Positions 42,033-52,909 of a stretch of 64,000 bases of DNA are shown piece by piece. The stretch is from Choanephora cucurbitarum (Eukaryota > Mucoromycota > Mucoromycetes > Mucorales > Choanephoraceae). The DNA lies in assembly GCA_025331435.1 (NCBI GenBank), contig JAIWNI010000002.1, positions 310,001 through 374,000 of the forward strand. Direction: 5' to 3'. Within the stretch, counting starts at the first letter, position 1; every line of letters starts with the position of its first letter. The position numbers and the translations under genes are program-made. A model generated the notes under the pieces. It made no database searches, was not told the DNA's origin, and saw only the letters and a list, made by a program, of their open reading frames with translations.

Positions 42033-42788
42033 ATGTGCTCAGATCACAACAACACTGTTGCTTGTGCCCTTCTTTCTGTAGTGCAGAATCGCTGTCGTCT
42101 GCACCCTCCCAGCCCTGAAGTACCATCCGCTGCTTTGCTTCCTCCCAGTACGGACTATCTGCCTGGCCTGCCAGATTGGACGATTGATGTGGGTCGTGAG
42201 GGCCCTATTCCAGTGTTTGATGTCTCTTTGGGCAAACTGCGTCGCTGGTGGGGCCTTAATAACCAGATCGTCCCTGCTCGAGTGCTCGCCCCCCTCCGAC
42301 TTCCCAGGTCTGATTGGCAGGTGTTTTGGCGTTTACCTCTTGTGCCGACGGCATTTACTCCTTGGTGGTGGCTGCTATAGGACTATGTGGCGAACGCTTC
42401 CAAGCTTCACTCATGGGGCATTCCGAGGGTTGCCTCCCCTCTGTGCCAGTTTTGTTGCTTCTCGCCTGAAACCTTACTTCACTTCTTTGCCGACTGTCCT
42501 ACCAAATTGGTTTATTGGACTCGAGTGCTTCAACTCGCTCACCTGGATGAACAGTTTCCCTTGGTACTTTCCGTTTTGACAGCCTTAGTCAGCTTTAAAA
42601 CCGTCGCTGGAGAGCGCCTTCTAAACTCTACATTGGTTCTTTGGGTACAGCTTTGTCGACGCTATGGAAGTACCACTACAGGTGCATATTCGACCGGCTG
42701 GACTGGTGAACGGACGCCGCCTTTCAAAGCTTTTTGCATAGCCATAGTACTATGGCTAGCTAGTTTCATTGGTTTAAGATTTAATTAA
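42033..42788 (+). pseudogene. 5'-truncated LINE fragment (C-terminus of reverse-transcriptase ORF)
   Basis: Only the tail of a non-LTR retrotransposon protein remains. The frame is open from 42033 to 42788 except for one TAG at 42378-42380. Recognisable parts are VFWRLPLVPTAFTPWWWLL, then DYVANASKLHSWGIP and the zf-RVT zinc knuckle PLCQFCCFSPETLLHFFADC (C-x2-C ... H-x4-C). A Trp/Leu-rich end follows (LVLWVQLCRRYG), then AATAAAAG 11 nt or so after the stop, as expected for a LINE 3' end. A TAA directly before 42033 and the absence of polymerase motifs show 5' truncation. This stretch is more GC-rich than its surroundings. Confidence 0.75.
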
Positions 42789-43119
42789 TATAATAAAAGT
42801 CTACACTTTGAAATGTTGGGAAATGTAAAGTATACACTTTCTACGAAGACTAAAAATGTAGTATATACCCACCCCTTTTTTGGTCTCATCTTTTTTTTTC
42901 GCGATATCATTCATTGGTTTAGATTTCTTCCCTCCCCTCAAAAAAAAATTGAATTAGTTACATCTAGTGCTTAGCATGAAAAATAGAGGGGAAAAGGATT
43001 TTATTATTTTCTTATCATTATTCAAGAAAAATAAAGCGTGGCTCAAAGAGCATGTATCACATTAGAAGTCGGATTCGAGTCAACAAAGACTGCTCAAGGA
43101 ACGACAAGCAATCCATTCT

Positions 43120-43220
43120 AAAGAAGTGTGCAATGTCAAGCGTGCAATTTGAATTTTTTATTAGCGTAATCTAATTTTTTTTGAGTGCAATCTATTTCCG
43201 GAAAAGGTGTTGAATTTGTC
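43120..43220 (+). repeat. Dispersed repeat, copy 2 (partner at 28120-28220)
   Basis: AGTGTGCAAT, GTGCAATTT, GAGTGCAATCTATTTCCGG, GAAAAGGTGT occur in the same order as in copy 1. No coding capacity seen. Confidence 0.5.
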
Positions 43221-44221
43221 TATTTGAAATCTATTTACTTTTTGGCTTTTTATGTGACAGCTTTAAACTTTATTTAGTGATCGGTTTTTCATACAAATAG
43301 TACTTCTGGTGTACATACTTAAAGGGTTTGTGATAGTTAGTTTCTACAACAATTAATTAGTGCTTTTAAGCAGAAATAAAAAGAGGGAAATAATGGGATT
43401 CTAACTAATCTGCCTTTTGATAGTGTCTGTCAATATTTGATGATTTTTTATCTTTTATGTTTTAGATAATTTAGACCCAGTCGACTCAGTGTAAATAACT
43501 TTAATTAAGGCAATTATTGTTTGATTATATTGAACATAAGAGAACAATATAATAAGTGTCATTGATTCGCTTTTATCTTGATCATTATATCATTAAGTCA
43601 GCGAAAGTATTGTTTAGGCTCCCCTCCTTTGACAATCAAATTATTACTTATGATAGCTTTCTTTTTCTTTTTTTAGAGCATGGCTTGGCAGACATGATGG
43701 ATCATGCTAATGATGTAGTGCAGAGTTAAGGGAAGAAAAAACATTCTAAACACATCTGCTGTTTCTTGCTTCTCCAACTCGCTAATATCCAATCTAATCA
43801 ATGAACTCAAAAGCTGTTTTGGAAATTAACTCAAGGCATATCAAGGCAACGAACGTAGGTCAAGGCATTTATAAAAGATAAGCATATCAGATGAGGAAAG
43901 AGGGAAAGCAGTTTGCTCTATCTTCTGATTTGATCTACTAATTAGAAAGAAGAGAAGGATGAAATCAAAAGGGGCTGATCCAATTTCGGCCTTTAGAGTG
44001 CTTATGTATTCAACCTGAAAAAAACACAACAAACAACAAATATAAGATCGAAAAGGAATTGCAAAAGACTCTATGATCTTGAGATATGGTATAGGGGAAA
44101 ATGCATTGGAGACCCAATAAACTGTGAACTTTGAGATGGCGACATTATAAGCTTTGTAAATGAGTTTGTCCAAATAAGGTAGTCAATCTACGTAAGTAAT
44201 AAGGGCCTCTTTTTCCTTTCC

Positions 44222-44232
44222 GTATAAATAGA
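44222..44232 (+). promoter_or_regulatory. TATA box of the 44292 gene
   Basis: GTATAAATAGA lies about 70 nt before the ATG, followed by a T/C-rich leader (44248-44283). Position and sequence fit a core promoter. Confidence 0.65.
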
Positions 44233-44291
44233 CTCTATCTCTATATTTTAAGGTTATCTTTCTTTCCCCTTTCTTTCACTTTATCGATCAA

Positions 44292-44762
44292 ATGGAAGTC
44301 AAATCACATACCTCAGTCTTATACCCCATTTTCCATGACAACTATCACTCAGGAACCAAATCTCAAAAGGAGATAGACATTGACACTTCTATCTATCAAC
44401 TACTCTCACTCTACCTCAACAAAGAAGAAGGGCCTGGTCTAGTAAAAAAGAAGAAATCCGACCATACAAAATCATATCATTGGAAAAAGACGGGCCGTCT
44501 ATTGAAATCTCAGAAATCTTGGCTAGGAGAAGAGAGGCAAAAGAGCGAGCAAGAATTGATACTAGAGAGGAACACTTTACAGAACTCGTCCATACAAAGT
44601 TGCAGTGATGAGACATTGCACACCAAAAAACCTCGGTCAAAGTCAGTTTCCTTTAACAATAAGGTCACTGTTATTGTTTCTCAAGAAAAAATTACTTCAA
44701 AAAGTCTCAACATGGAAACGCAAGAAGAAGAGTTTGTTGACGCTTTGGAGTATTTGGAATGA
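44292..44762 (+). CDS. Small uncharacterised protein with a PP1-docking-like motif, 156 aa
   Basis: Not recognised as a family. Single exon, ATG at 44292 (MEVKSHTSVLYPIFHD), preceded by a good TATA box and pyrimidine-rich leader, which supports a real gene. The chain is hydrophilic: an N-terminal IYQLLSLYLNKEE segment, a Lys-rich middle (KKKKSDHTKSYHWKKTGRLL), then PRSKSVSFNNKVTVIVSQ near residues 113-130 and an acidic end (ETQEEEFVDALEYLE). KSVSF preceded by basic residues matches the [RK]-x(0,1)-[VI]-x-F consensus by which regulators bind protein phosphatase 1, and the SVSFNNKVTVI arrangement resembles fungal PP1-linked low-complexity proteins. Short linear motifs occur by chance, so the role is only a suggestion. 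Confidence 0.65.
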   Translation: MEVKSHTSVLYPIFHDNYHSGTKSQKEIDIDTSIYQLLSLYLNKEEGPGLVKKKKSDHTKSYHWKKTGRLLKSQKSWLGEERQKSEQELILERNTLQNSSIQSCSDETLHTKKPRSKSVSFNNKVTVIVSQEKITSKSLNMETQEEEFVDALEYLE

Positions 44763-47322
44763 AGTCATTACAAAACAAACAAAGAACATCTGCAACTTTT
44801 TTTGTAAATAACTTTCACTTTCGCGCCTATACATACACACACAACTGCATTTGAACATACGTTAATGAAGGCTTGTATTTATTTTCGTTTATGTGCATCA
44901 TTCTACCTTGTCTATATCCCACCCCTTTCTCGTCAGCTTTTTCCTTTTTTTTTTTGCATGATATCTCTTTTTGCTTAGCGGAGATGAGCCGCATTTTTTT
45001 GTCATACCAGTTAAGCCTATGCTTAGTCAAATATTAGACTATAAATAAACTACAAGAAAAAATAGAACAGCACCATGTCTTTTTACTACTTCTAAACGAG
45101 TAATATGAAACATTTGATTTTAAGTCCAAATTCATCTTATTTAAGTACAATTGACATCAAATTACATCCTCTACTTCTTTATTGTTCAAGTGCGCTACAA
45201 AGTATTTTTTTCGGTAACACATGTTTCAGAATAGATTGCATAACATTAAGGAATCAATTGCACAACTGTGCAATATCAGAGAGTGACGCTTAATTCCATC
45301 ATAATTGCAATTCTGAATCATAGTAGCAGATAGATTCAATACATTTATGTCTGAAGCTAGCATTGCTGCACATACTAATTATTCTCAAAATTAAAACAAC
45401 TTCTCTTTCCACACTTCTTCAAAAACCTAAATCATTTGCCCAAGAAATTGAGCCTAGGAGAATATGATGAAAGAGTTCACATAACTATTTCTTCAATTGG
45501 TAGTCTGCTTCTTCTTTTCTTTCTTTAGTATGATTTGAGATATATTGTAAGAGAACATGCTATAGTATGTAAGGCAATGTTACTTTGAACTATTCATGCC
45601 GGTTAGGTTGATACCCGAGATAGTTACAAGTGATGTAGTAATCGAGAAGAATTCTTGCTGAATTAAGTTTCATGTTGATGAGTACTTTTGACTAAAAGAG
45701 TTACAGCTACTTCCTTTGATAGCAAACCTCAGCTTAACTCTCGAGAAAGAATCAACTCATGTTATTACCTGTCAAAATCTTGGAAAGAAAGTCTCGAATA
45801 AAGTCATGCTCTAACGGATGAAACAAAAACAACAAGAACTTCTTTTCAGTATAAGGTTTATATCTAACCTATACCGAGTGTGAATTTGATTTATTTTCAT
45901 TTGAGTTAAGACAGTCTGTGAATAAGCTATAGCTAGTGGTATGAAACATGCATCAGCTTGATCCGTAAGAAGATTCTTCAACCTCTGGTCATGTACTCTG
46001 ATGCTATTTTTCAGACAGGAGTTCTTCTTTAGCAATCACGATCTCATATATTATTGAGAAGATAGCATAGCTAAGCTTTTCTTGGTTGCACCTTCTATTG
46101 GCCTCAGTTCTTGTAGTATCATAGTAGCCACTCAAGAGTGCTTGATTTAAGAGCATGCTCAATATAAGTGTTTACACTTCAAGAATAGGAACATGATGAA
46201 CTAAAGCGACTATTGGAAGCTCCAGAAAGATGAAGTATTGAGCAAAACAACTGACTAACCATAAATTTATCTTGAGCATGGCAGTTTTGGCACAAATCTC
46301 CTAAGAAAAAGAAAAAGGGTGCTAGTAACTAATATATACGTCACTCAAGAAGAATGCTTTAGTCGAAACATTCGGCGCTATACAAATGATGTAGCTGGCA
46401 TGAGGCTCAGGAAGATAAATAGAAGCAGTAAAAAAAACCTTTCGATATCCCTTCTAATGTGATACAAATTATTCACACAACACACCATAAATAAGATAAA
46501 ACGCCATTCAACATTTTATTAAACGTATACATTTGAAATATAGAGTTTGTAACTTACGACAGTTTCATGACTTTGCAGAAAGAACGTGGCTCTTCTTGGA
46601 TTATCATCTGATGAGCAATTGTCGTTGATCATATCAAGAAAGAAAAACATGGTCAAAAATAGAAAGTAAGAAAGTTATTGACTTTACAGTATAACCTATA
46701 CAATCAAATTGTCGACAATGTGATTGTATGTCCTCCAACTGTACGTTTATTCTTGAACCATCTAAAATAAACTAGTGACATTTATGCGAAGAAAAACGGG
46801 CAAAACTAAACATAAATGTAGAAGGAGCAGGATTATCAGTTGAAGTTCTTTTACCTCTCTGTTGTTGTCAAGCAGATATGTAGCGTATTTGATGGCATGG
46901 ATTCGATCTCCTTATAGAAAGAATTTCGATTGCTTGGTTTGTTAATTTTAGAGAGTAGAAAAAGCCTGTTGTTGAATTGACTTACTAGAAGAAAAAGAGA
47001 AAAACCAACTTCATTGTGTTTACTTTTAGCGAGTTTACTATCACACAATATTCATTTGGTCAGGTAATGTATCAACAAGTTACTGATATTGAGATTAAGC
47101 CGTACAACGTTAGCGTTTGTTTTTGTATCACTATGAGGAACAGAAAAGGGAAGAAATAAAATGTCTTGACTCTATCTTCAAAAGCCAAAGGGACAAATGC
47201 TCTGATAATGTGTTGTGATCGTTTCATTGACAAGATATACTATGTATTCGCTTAATGCATATACAAGAGGTAAAAGAAAACAATTTATTCAAAAGAATAT
47301 TTACAAATATATATATACACTG
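44763..47322. other. Intergenic, 2.6 kb, no supported gene
   Basis: AT-rich; frames are all under 75 codons and none resembles a protein family. A near-palindrome TTGCACAACTGTGCAA lies near 45260. No tRNA or other RNA gene recognised. Confidence 0.4.
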
Positions 47323-47925
47323 TTAGATATCTGAGCATAAGCTATTCAAGTCATCATCTACATCACTAAATTCATTCACCCTTATCTCGTATGACTGATG
47401 GTGTGATTGATTTGGGGCCTCTCGTTTTTCCATCCATTGGCGTAACATCTTTTTGGCAACGCATCGACCCCTTAACTTATCTGTAGTCGTCCTTAATTTA
47501 TGATTATCTTCCCGTAATTCATACATTTGTCTTTCAAGCAAAGCATTGCGCTCAGATAGCTGTTGGATCATGATGCGCATCTCGTGTTGCTGCATATTCT
47601 TCTTTTGGCGGTACTTTGCAGACGCAGCTTTGTTTCGTTGTCTTCTTTCTTGTAAATTCAATTCATCTTCTCTGAGAAAATGAGGCATAGGGAGGGAAGA
47701 GTAATCTAGAGAGTGAGGCGAAGAGGGCGGTGAATCGATGTAGGTTGCTTCTTCTGAGGAAGGTTGTGACATGTATGGACTGTTGTCAGTACCAGGGTAA
47801 GAATAGCTATGAGTCATGCGATGGCATGAATACAGTTTGCTTGGATTGTCTAGTCGCGCTCTTTTAGAGGAATATGTATTGTCACAAGTAATAGATGAAA
47901 TTGACATTTGTTCCCTTTGGTTCAT
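47323..47925 (-). CDS. bZIP transcription factor (ATF4/Met4/Cys3-like basic region)
   Basis: Nuclear DNA-binding regulator, 200 aa, single exon, ATG at 47925 (MNQREQMSISS). The basic region ERRQRNKAASAKYRQKKN (about 92-109) has the invariant Asn-x7-Arg in NKAASAKYR. A leucine zipper follows at seven-residue spacing through MIQQLSERNALLERQMYELR and EDNHKLRTTTDKLRG. NxAASAxxRxKK is the variant typical of the Met4/Cys3/ATF4 group, which controls sulphur or amino-acid metabolism in other fungi; assignment within the group is tentative. The N-terminal part is Ser/Pro/Tyr-rich (IDSPPSSPHSLDYSSLP) and probably an activation and phosphorylation region. The acidic C-terminus ends DVDDDLNSLCSDI. Promoter elements were not resolved. 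Confidence 0.9.
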   Translation of the reverse strand: MNQREQMSISSITCDNTYSSKRARLDNPSKLYSCHRMTHSYSYPGTDNSPYMSQPSSEEATYIDSPPSSPHSLDYSSLPMPHFLREDELNLQERRQRNKAASAKYRQKKNMQQHEMRIMIQQLSERNALLERQMYELREDNHKLRTTTDKLRGRCVAKKMLRQWMEKREAPNQSHHQSYEIRVNEFSDVDDDLNSLCSDI

Positions 47926-48164
47926 TGTCCTTATTTTGGTGTGTTTGAAAAAAGAAACTGATAGAATAAATCAGTTATTTTATACTCAATAGTTCATGTT
48001 TATTGTTTGTGAGTAGTGTTCTGAAAATGGTCATATTGAAGCGCACAAATACTTTATACTTTTTTGTAAATTACAGATTGTTTGTTTTGATGTCATACAG
48101 ATGAATGAATGGTACAAGATGGTGTTTAAAGTTTAAAAAAAAGGGCCGTGATTTTTATTTATAA

Positions 48165-49925
48165 CTATGTTTCCAATTGAAAGATACCATTTAAAGTATT
48201 ATTGTTGTTGGTTGGTTTCAAATCTAAAATACGAGCCATCACATTAAAGAGCTCCACATTCCAAAAGGGAGACACAATCTTTCCACCTTTGGGAAGATTG
48301 GGTCCTCGAGCTACAAATATAGCTCTTGATTCTGGTGAAAGATTATCGTAGCCGTGTACTCCTTTTGGTTGATAAGCAACACCACGGTTTGGATCATACT
48401 TCTTGTGAGTGACAAAATTCCAACCAGGATCAGGAAGAACAAGCAGAGGAGCAATGCGAATGTTGTTCTTGAAATGGAATCGCTCAGGGAAATCTTGGCG
48501 TTTATAAACTTCAAAATGAGGCGTTTCAAATGACTTCTGTAGTCTCTTGAAAGCTTGGTATAAGATCTCTACGCCTGTGGCTTCATCTACATCAGGGCGT
48601 ATGCGAATACCCAATGTAGGCTCACCCTCAATACGCCAGATCAAACTCAGTTCTTCTGGTGTCAGGACATCATCATAGTATATCAAGCGGGATTTGTCCG
48701 ACTCAGACATGCCATGATCACTGACAATCATCACATTAACAATGTCGGTCAAATTTCTTTCATCTAGCCCGTTTAAAAGCCGAGCAATACTCTGATCTGC
48801 TAATTTCAATTGCTTCATTGTCTAATAAAAAACATTCAAGATAATGCAATTGAAACACACACTTTTGTATTATTTTACCTCGTTTGCATAAGGACCATAA
48901 GCATGACCTGCTTGATCGATTTGAGGGACATATAAACCAATGAATTGAGGCCTATCTTCCAAAGGCAGATCAAACCAATCAAACACCTGATCGACTTTCT
49001 CATCGAAGGTGACATAGTCACTGTAAGGGACAGAGTAAGTAGGCCTCATCTTGTTGAATTCAGTGCTACAGCCAGGCCACATTATTACACCCGATTTCTG
49101 GCCCTGCCTAACAGCAGTAATCCAAATCTAAAAAGTTAAGGTTAGTATAATTTTTCTCTGAATCCAAAATGAAACACATGATATCTACTCTCTTCTCTCT
49201 CTCGCTTCTTTCACGCATAAATACTTTACCGGTTCACCACCCCACCATTTTTCATCCCAACTATGTTCAGGACTTTTATAATAAAAGCTATCGTTATAAG
49301 AAGCGTCATAGAAATAATTGCCTACTACTCCATGTGCTTCAGGGTATAGACCAGTGACTAAAGACCAGTGGTTGGGGAATGTAATTGGCTTTTTAAATGC
49401 AATAGAGTGAGAGGAAGGTTTTTGAGGAAAAAAGGCATTTAAACGATATTTACCGGAAATGAAGGTGTCATATATTCCGCTCTAATCCCTTCCTCAGCTT
49501 AATTTTTTGTTGGAATGAGATTATGAGTTATTAACAATTCAATAACACCTCTTTCTCTTTCTCTCACCTAACTGAGTCAATGTAGGTGTAACATGAAGGT
49601 CAAGATCATGATTTACTACACCATCTAGAGACACAAAAATAACCGTAGGAGCAAAGGTATGTGTTCCATTGTTATACAGAGTCTTTTGTTCTTTTGTTGT
49701 GAGGCCATATACAATAGCGCCACTAAACAGTATAGATACAATCACAACAAAACCTATAATAGGCATTCTATATCGAAAGTATTTTGGCTAAAGAAAAGGT
49801 GATTTAATATGCTTATCTAAACCTATATATTAAGTTCTAACCTCTTCAAGATCAGATGGTCCGATCGACTGGTATTGTGTATGGTTTGTTGTCGGCAGAA
49901 CCCTACTTGACTCGTTAGACGTCAT
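48165..49925 (-). CDS. Ectonucleotide pyrophosphatase/phosphodiesterase (NPP family), membrane-anchored
   Basis: Alkaline-phosphatase-superfamily enzyme that hydrolyses nucleotide pyrophosphate or phosphodiester bonds on the vacuolar-lumen or outer-membrane side. Six exons (49925-49842, 49787-49568, 49496-49453, 49388-49230, 49127-48879, 48821-48165) give 470 aa. One signal-anchor segment (MPIIGFVVIVSILFSGAIVY, about 36-55) places the catalytic domain outside the cytosol. Two-zinc site residues are visible: Asp in IFVSLDGVVNHD, the nucleophile Thr in ITFPNHWSLVTGLYPEAHG, Asp and His in YVPQIDQAGHAYGP, the VSDHGM pair, and His in PKGVHGYDN. Splicing is needed to join MTPSFP to PITFPNH. Length and order match yeast Npp1/Npp2-type enzymes. 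It is the middle of a same-strand trio, but spacing shows no operon. Confidence 0.93.
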
Positions 49926-50201
49926 GCAAAAAAAGGAAGAATATAAAGCTTGGAAATAAAAAGTATTAAAAAGAAAAAAAAAGAGAGAGTAATTATTTGT
50001 ACTGATAAGCTCTTCGTACTCTTTGATAATAATTTCTATGTTCTCGCTTTGTTATTGGCGCGAGTCTATTTTCTTGTCTCACTCTGTCAAATAAAGCAAA
50101 GCATAACAAAAGAACAAAAAAAGAGAGATATTGATACCCTCTGATTTAACAATGAAATATTTATTCAGGTTTCCCCTTATTAAAAAATACAAGTAGACAA
50201 A

Positions 50202-52034
50202 CTATGTTGTGTCGATAAAGGCTCGGAGACCACAACCTGTATCATCCATTAATATGAAATGAATTTCTTTACATTGCACAGTGACAGTCATCTGAGCTGG
50301 ATTATCAACAGCATCTTGGAACTGGTCTTGAGTAGCAGGTAAGCTTCTAGGACTATCAATCGTAAAGTACTTGGTTGCTCTCTCATCAGAAACCTTAAAG
50401 AAAAACTTAGATATACCTTGAAACCAAATACCCTCTATACCTAACAAATGCAGTATGGCGCCCGACAGATCAAACATCAGGTTAGTGTTCTTCTTTCTCA
50501 CCAGACCGCTAGATGCTTCAATCAACCGTGGATATGCGATGCCTAGCATTCTGAGTTTAGGGAATTGCTCTATTATTCGCTGCAATGCAATAGGCGCAAA
50601 CGCACATCTTCTGAGTGTCAACATCTGTAGTGGGCTCTGGAGGTCGCTTTCAATCTCTTGCTCCAATAAATTCGTAGCGGTTAATTGCAATATTTTAAGT
50701 TTAGGACATAGAATACATATCTGTTTAAGATAGCATTTAGGTGCAGTCTCCGGCTTGACATCTTCATTCCTTACTCTCAAAGGAGCAAGCGATTCTGGCC
50801 CCATTGAGAAGATAGTCAAGTCGGTCACTATTTGACTTATTCTCTTAGCTTTTTCACTGAATTGGCTAATGAATTTGGATTCAAATGCAGCTGACATTTG
50901 AACATGAGAGTTGTGCCTTCTGCCGGACTTAGAGTATACCATATGGAGCTCCTTCAAAGTAATAGCAGATCCTAGCTGATAATCTGCTCGAAACTGTACT
51001 TCAAAAGTCCCTTGTGTTAACGATTTTTGTAGACCTATAAGTAGGCTATCTAAATTCTTGAAATTGGTGTCGCGAATATTAAAATTCTCAAGCTTGGATA
51101 GAAAGGTAATAGCTTTTTGAACAGAAGCTTCTGAAAGAGATGGTTGTATCTCCTCATACTGAGAGATGTATTCGCATTTTTCTGTACAGCTGATTTGAAG
51201 CTCTTTCAAACTAGGATATTTGTGGACAATGTAATCAAAAATGGCTCCAGATCCAAGTGCAGTACTGACATTCAGTACTTGTATCTTGGTATTTGGCTTG
51301 TTGTGAAGCACATCATGATCGAATTGAACTGATATTTGATCGGGGGAAAAAAGCCGAAGACTGAGCTTTTTTAAGCTTGGCAGTTGGTTGATTATCTTGT
51401 CCAGTTCATTTAATCCACTTGATTCATAGCGCTGATAAATCAGTTTCTCTACGTTTTCGAATAAACTTAGTCTGCTGACCATTTTATCATATCTTTCCTT
51501 ATGGTTTCCTAGTTTTGGCACAAAATAGTCGCATAACATGATGTCATTCACTTTATCATGCATGGTTGTGATGGCCTCAAAATAGTATGCGACTTCATGA
51601 TCGTTTTGTGGATAAGGAAGTTCGATTAAATTTTTCCAGTGGCCCATCTTCCATTGTTCCATCAACATTTCCCAAAAGAAAATCGATGTCACTTCCATTC
51701 GAATGCAACGCAATCTAGGTGTGTATTTAGCCAGCTTCGAGATTACTTCAGCCATATAATAGTCATCTTCATCTGAAAGGCCGTCTATATAATTATCTTC
51801 ATATATATACAGTATACTGATTTTACAAACAAGCTGTCCAATATCAGACGGTGATTCAGATAGCGCGTCAATAAGTAAATCCATCTGTTCGCTTGAGTAT
51901 ACTTCTATGTCTTTATAGATAGCTCTTTGAGCAACCTTCTTCCAGAAAGAGCAAACTAGTTGACATTGTGTCTGGTCACACACTTTGAGATAGCCAAATA
52001 TTTGTTCTAATATTTCTTGCGGTAAATTGGTCAT
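50202..52034 (-). CDS. F-box protein with leucine-rich-repeat-like region, 610 aa
   Basis: Likely substrate receptor of an SCF ubiquitin ligase. Single exon; ATG at 52034. The F-box is at the N-terminus (MTNLPQEILEQIFGYLKVCD, CQLVCSFWKKVAQRAIYKDI, about residues 1-45), which binds Skp1. The remainder consists of irregular LRR-like units, for example LPSLKKLSLRLFSPDQ, YPSLKELQISCTEKCE, LSKLENFNIRDTNFKNLDSL, CPKLKILQLTATNLLEQE and FPKLRMLGIAYPRLIEA, which should form the substrate-binding surface. Such F-box/LRR proteins are numerous and fast evolving in Mucorales, so no orthologue or substrate can be named. It is divergent from the SZT2 homologue with about 0.9 kb between starts. Confidence 0.88.
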   Translation of the reverse strand: MTNLPQEILEQIFGYLKVCDQTQCQLVCSFWKKVAQRAIYKDIEVYSSEQMDLLIDALSESPSDIGQLVCKISILYIYEDNYIDGLSDEDDYYMAEVISKLAKYTPRLRCIRMEVTSIFFWEMLMEQWKMGHWKNLIELPYPQNDHEVAYYFEAITTMHDKVNDIMLCDYFVPKLGNHKERYDKMVSRLSLFENVEKLIYQRYESSGLNELDKIINQLPSLKKLSLRLFSPDQISVQFDHDVLHNKPNTKIQVLNVSTALGSGAIFDYIVHKYPSLKELQISCTEKCEYISQYEEIQPSLSEASVQKAITFLSKLENFNIRDTNFKNLDSLLIGLQKSLTQGTFEVQFRADYQLGSAITLKELHMVYSKSGRRHNSHVQMSAAFESKFISQFSEKAKRISQIVTDLTIFSMGPESLAPLRVRNEDVKPETAPKCYLKQICILCPKLKILQLTATNLLEQEIESDLQSPLQMLTLRRCAFAPIALQRIIEQFPKLRMLGIAYPRLIEASSGLVRKKNTNLMFDLSGAILHLLGIEGIWFQGISKFFFKVSDERATKYFTIDSPRSLPATQDQFQDAVDNPAQMTVTVQCKEIHFILMDDTGCGLRAFIDTT

Positions 52035-52909
52035 CTATTTCTTGATTTCAATATTCGAAAGGAAAAGAGAAGAAAAAATCAAGTTGGATGCATCGGCTTT
52101 TTCTATTCTTCGCGTTCTTCAGTTCTAGTCAAAGCCTAATTGGGCAAAAAAGAAAACTTGGTCTTTTCCCTCAATCATGCTTTTGAAAACTCTCAATACC
52201 ATAATACAAGAAAAGTATTGGTGCTGCTTTTTTTCTTATAGATACGGATAACATGCATTTGTTGGATACTCTTGCATCTTTCAAGAAACAAAAGTCATAG
52301 AAACAAATGAGATAGAATGGTTTCATTGACTTCCTCCCTTTTCCTGGCTCTTACTACAAGCCAGAAAGAGCTGTAATTGAACTTGAATTTCGAATCAATA
52401 TAATCTTCTTCTACTATCAAGTGCAGCTTTCATTTATCTGTTGGTTTTCTTCACATCATACAGCAGGCTGTCAAGGCTTCTTCGCTTTAAGTGTTACGAG
52501 CTGCCAAAAAGCAAGTTGATGTTCTAATGGCAAAGCGTTAGTTCAATGCAGATTCTTTTTCTTTAGTACAACACATTTCGAAGTTCGCTCAAAGCCTGAT
52601 GGATAAAAGCTGAAGCATGCAAATCAACAGTGGCTGTGATATTCATCTAAGCAATCAGTTATGCTCACACTTTAAGATTTACGTTTCAAGCGACGTTCTT
52701 GTAGCACCCAAAAACTCTTTGTGATACTGAAGGAAACAGGTCAGTATAAAAAGCTTTTCTTGCCCTTTTTTTTTCAGTTTACAGCAATTAAAAGCGAGTC
52801 ATTTTTTTCTTTTTTTTTTTCTTTGAAGAAAGACAGCGACCAGCAGGTCGAATACTGGTTGAGATTTCAGTCTACTAACACACATTCAAAGTCATTTCCA
52901 AACGATCTC
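52035..52909. promoter_or_regulatory. Shared upstream region of the F-box gene and SZT2
   Basis: 875 nt. From about 52770 to 52825 it is strongly T/C-rich, as in leaders of other genes here. The SZT2 frame is open upstream of its ATG to about 52721 but lacks an earlier ATG. No other gene seen. Confidence 0.45.

Larger units (their letters stand above)
42789..44291. other. Intergenic with dispersed repeat copy 2 and a TATA-bearing promoter
   Basis: 1.5 kb. 43120-43220 resembles 28120-28220. A 110-codon minus frame at 43841-44173 has hydrophobic stretches but no family, no ATG at its first codon and an internal TTTTTTTTCAG; not accepted as a gene. The promoter of the following gene is at the right end. 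Confidence 0.4.

Noticed and set aside
43841..44173. 110-codon minus frame as a gene
   Set aside because: First codon is not ATG, an internal polypyrimidine-CAG suggests non-coding or decayed sequence, and no family is recognised.
50455..50733. + strand frame inside the F-box gene
   Set aside because: Antisense shadow of the LRR-like region.
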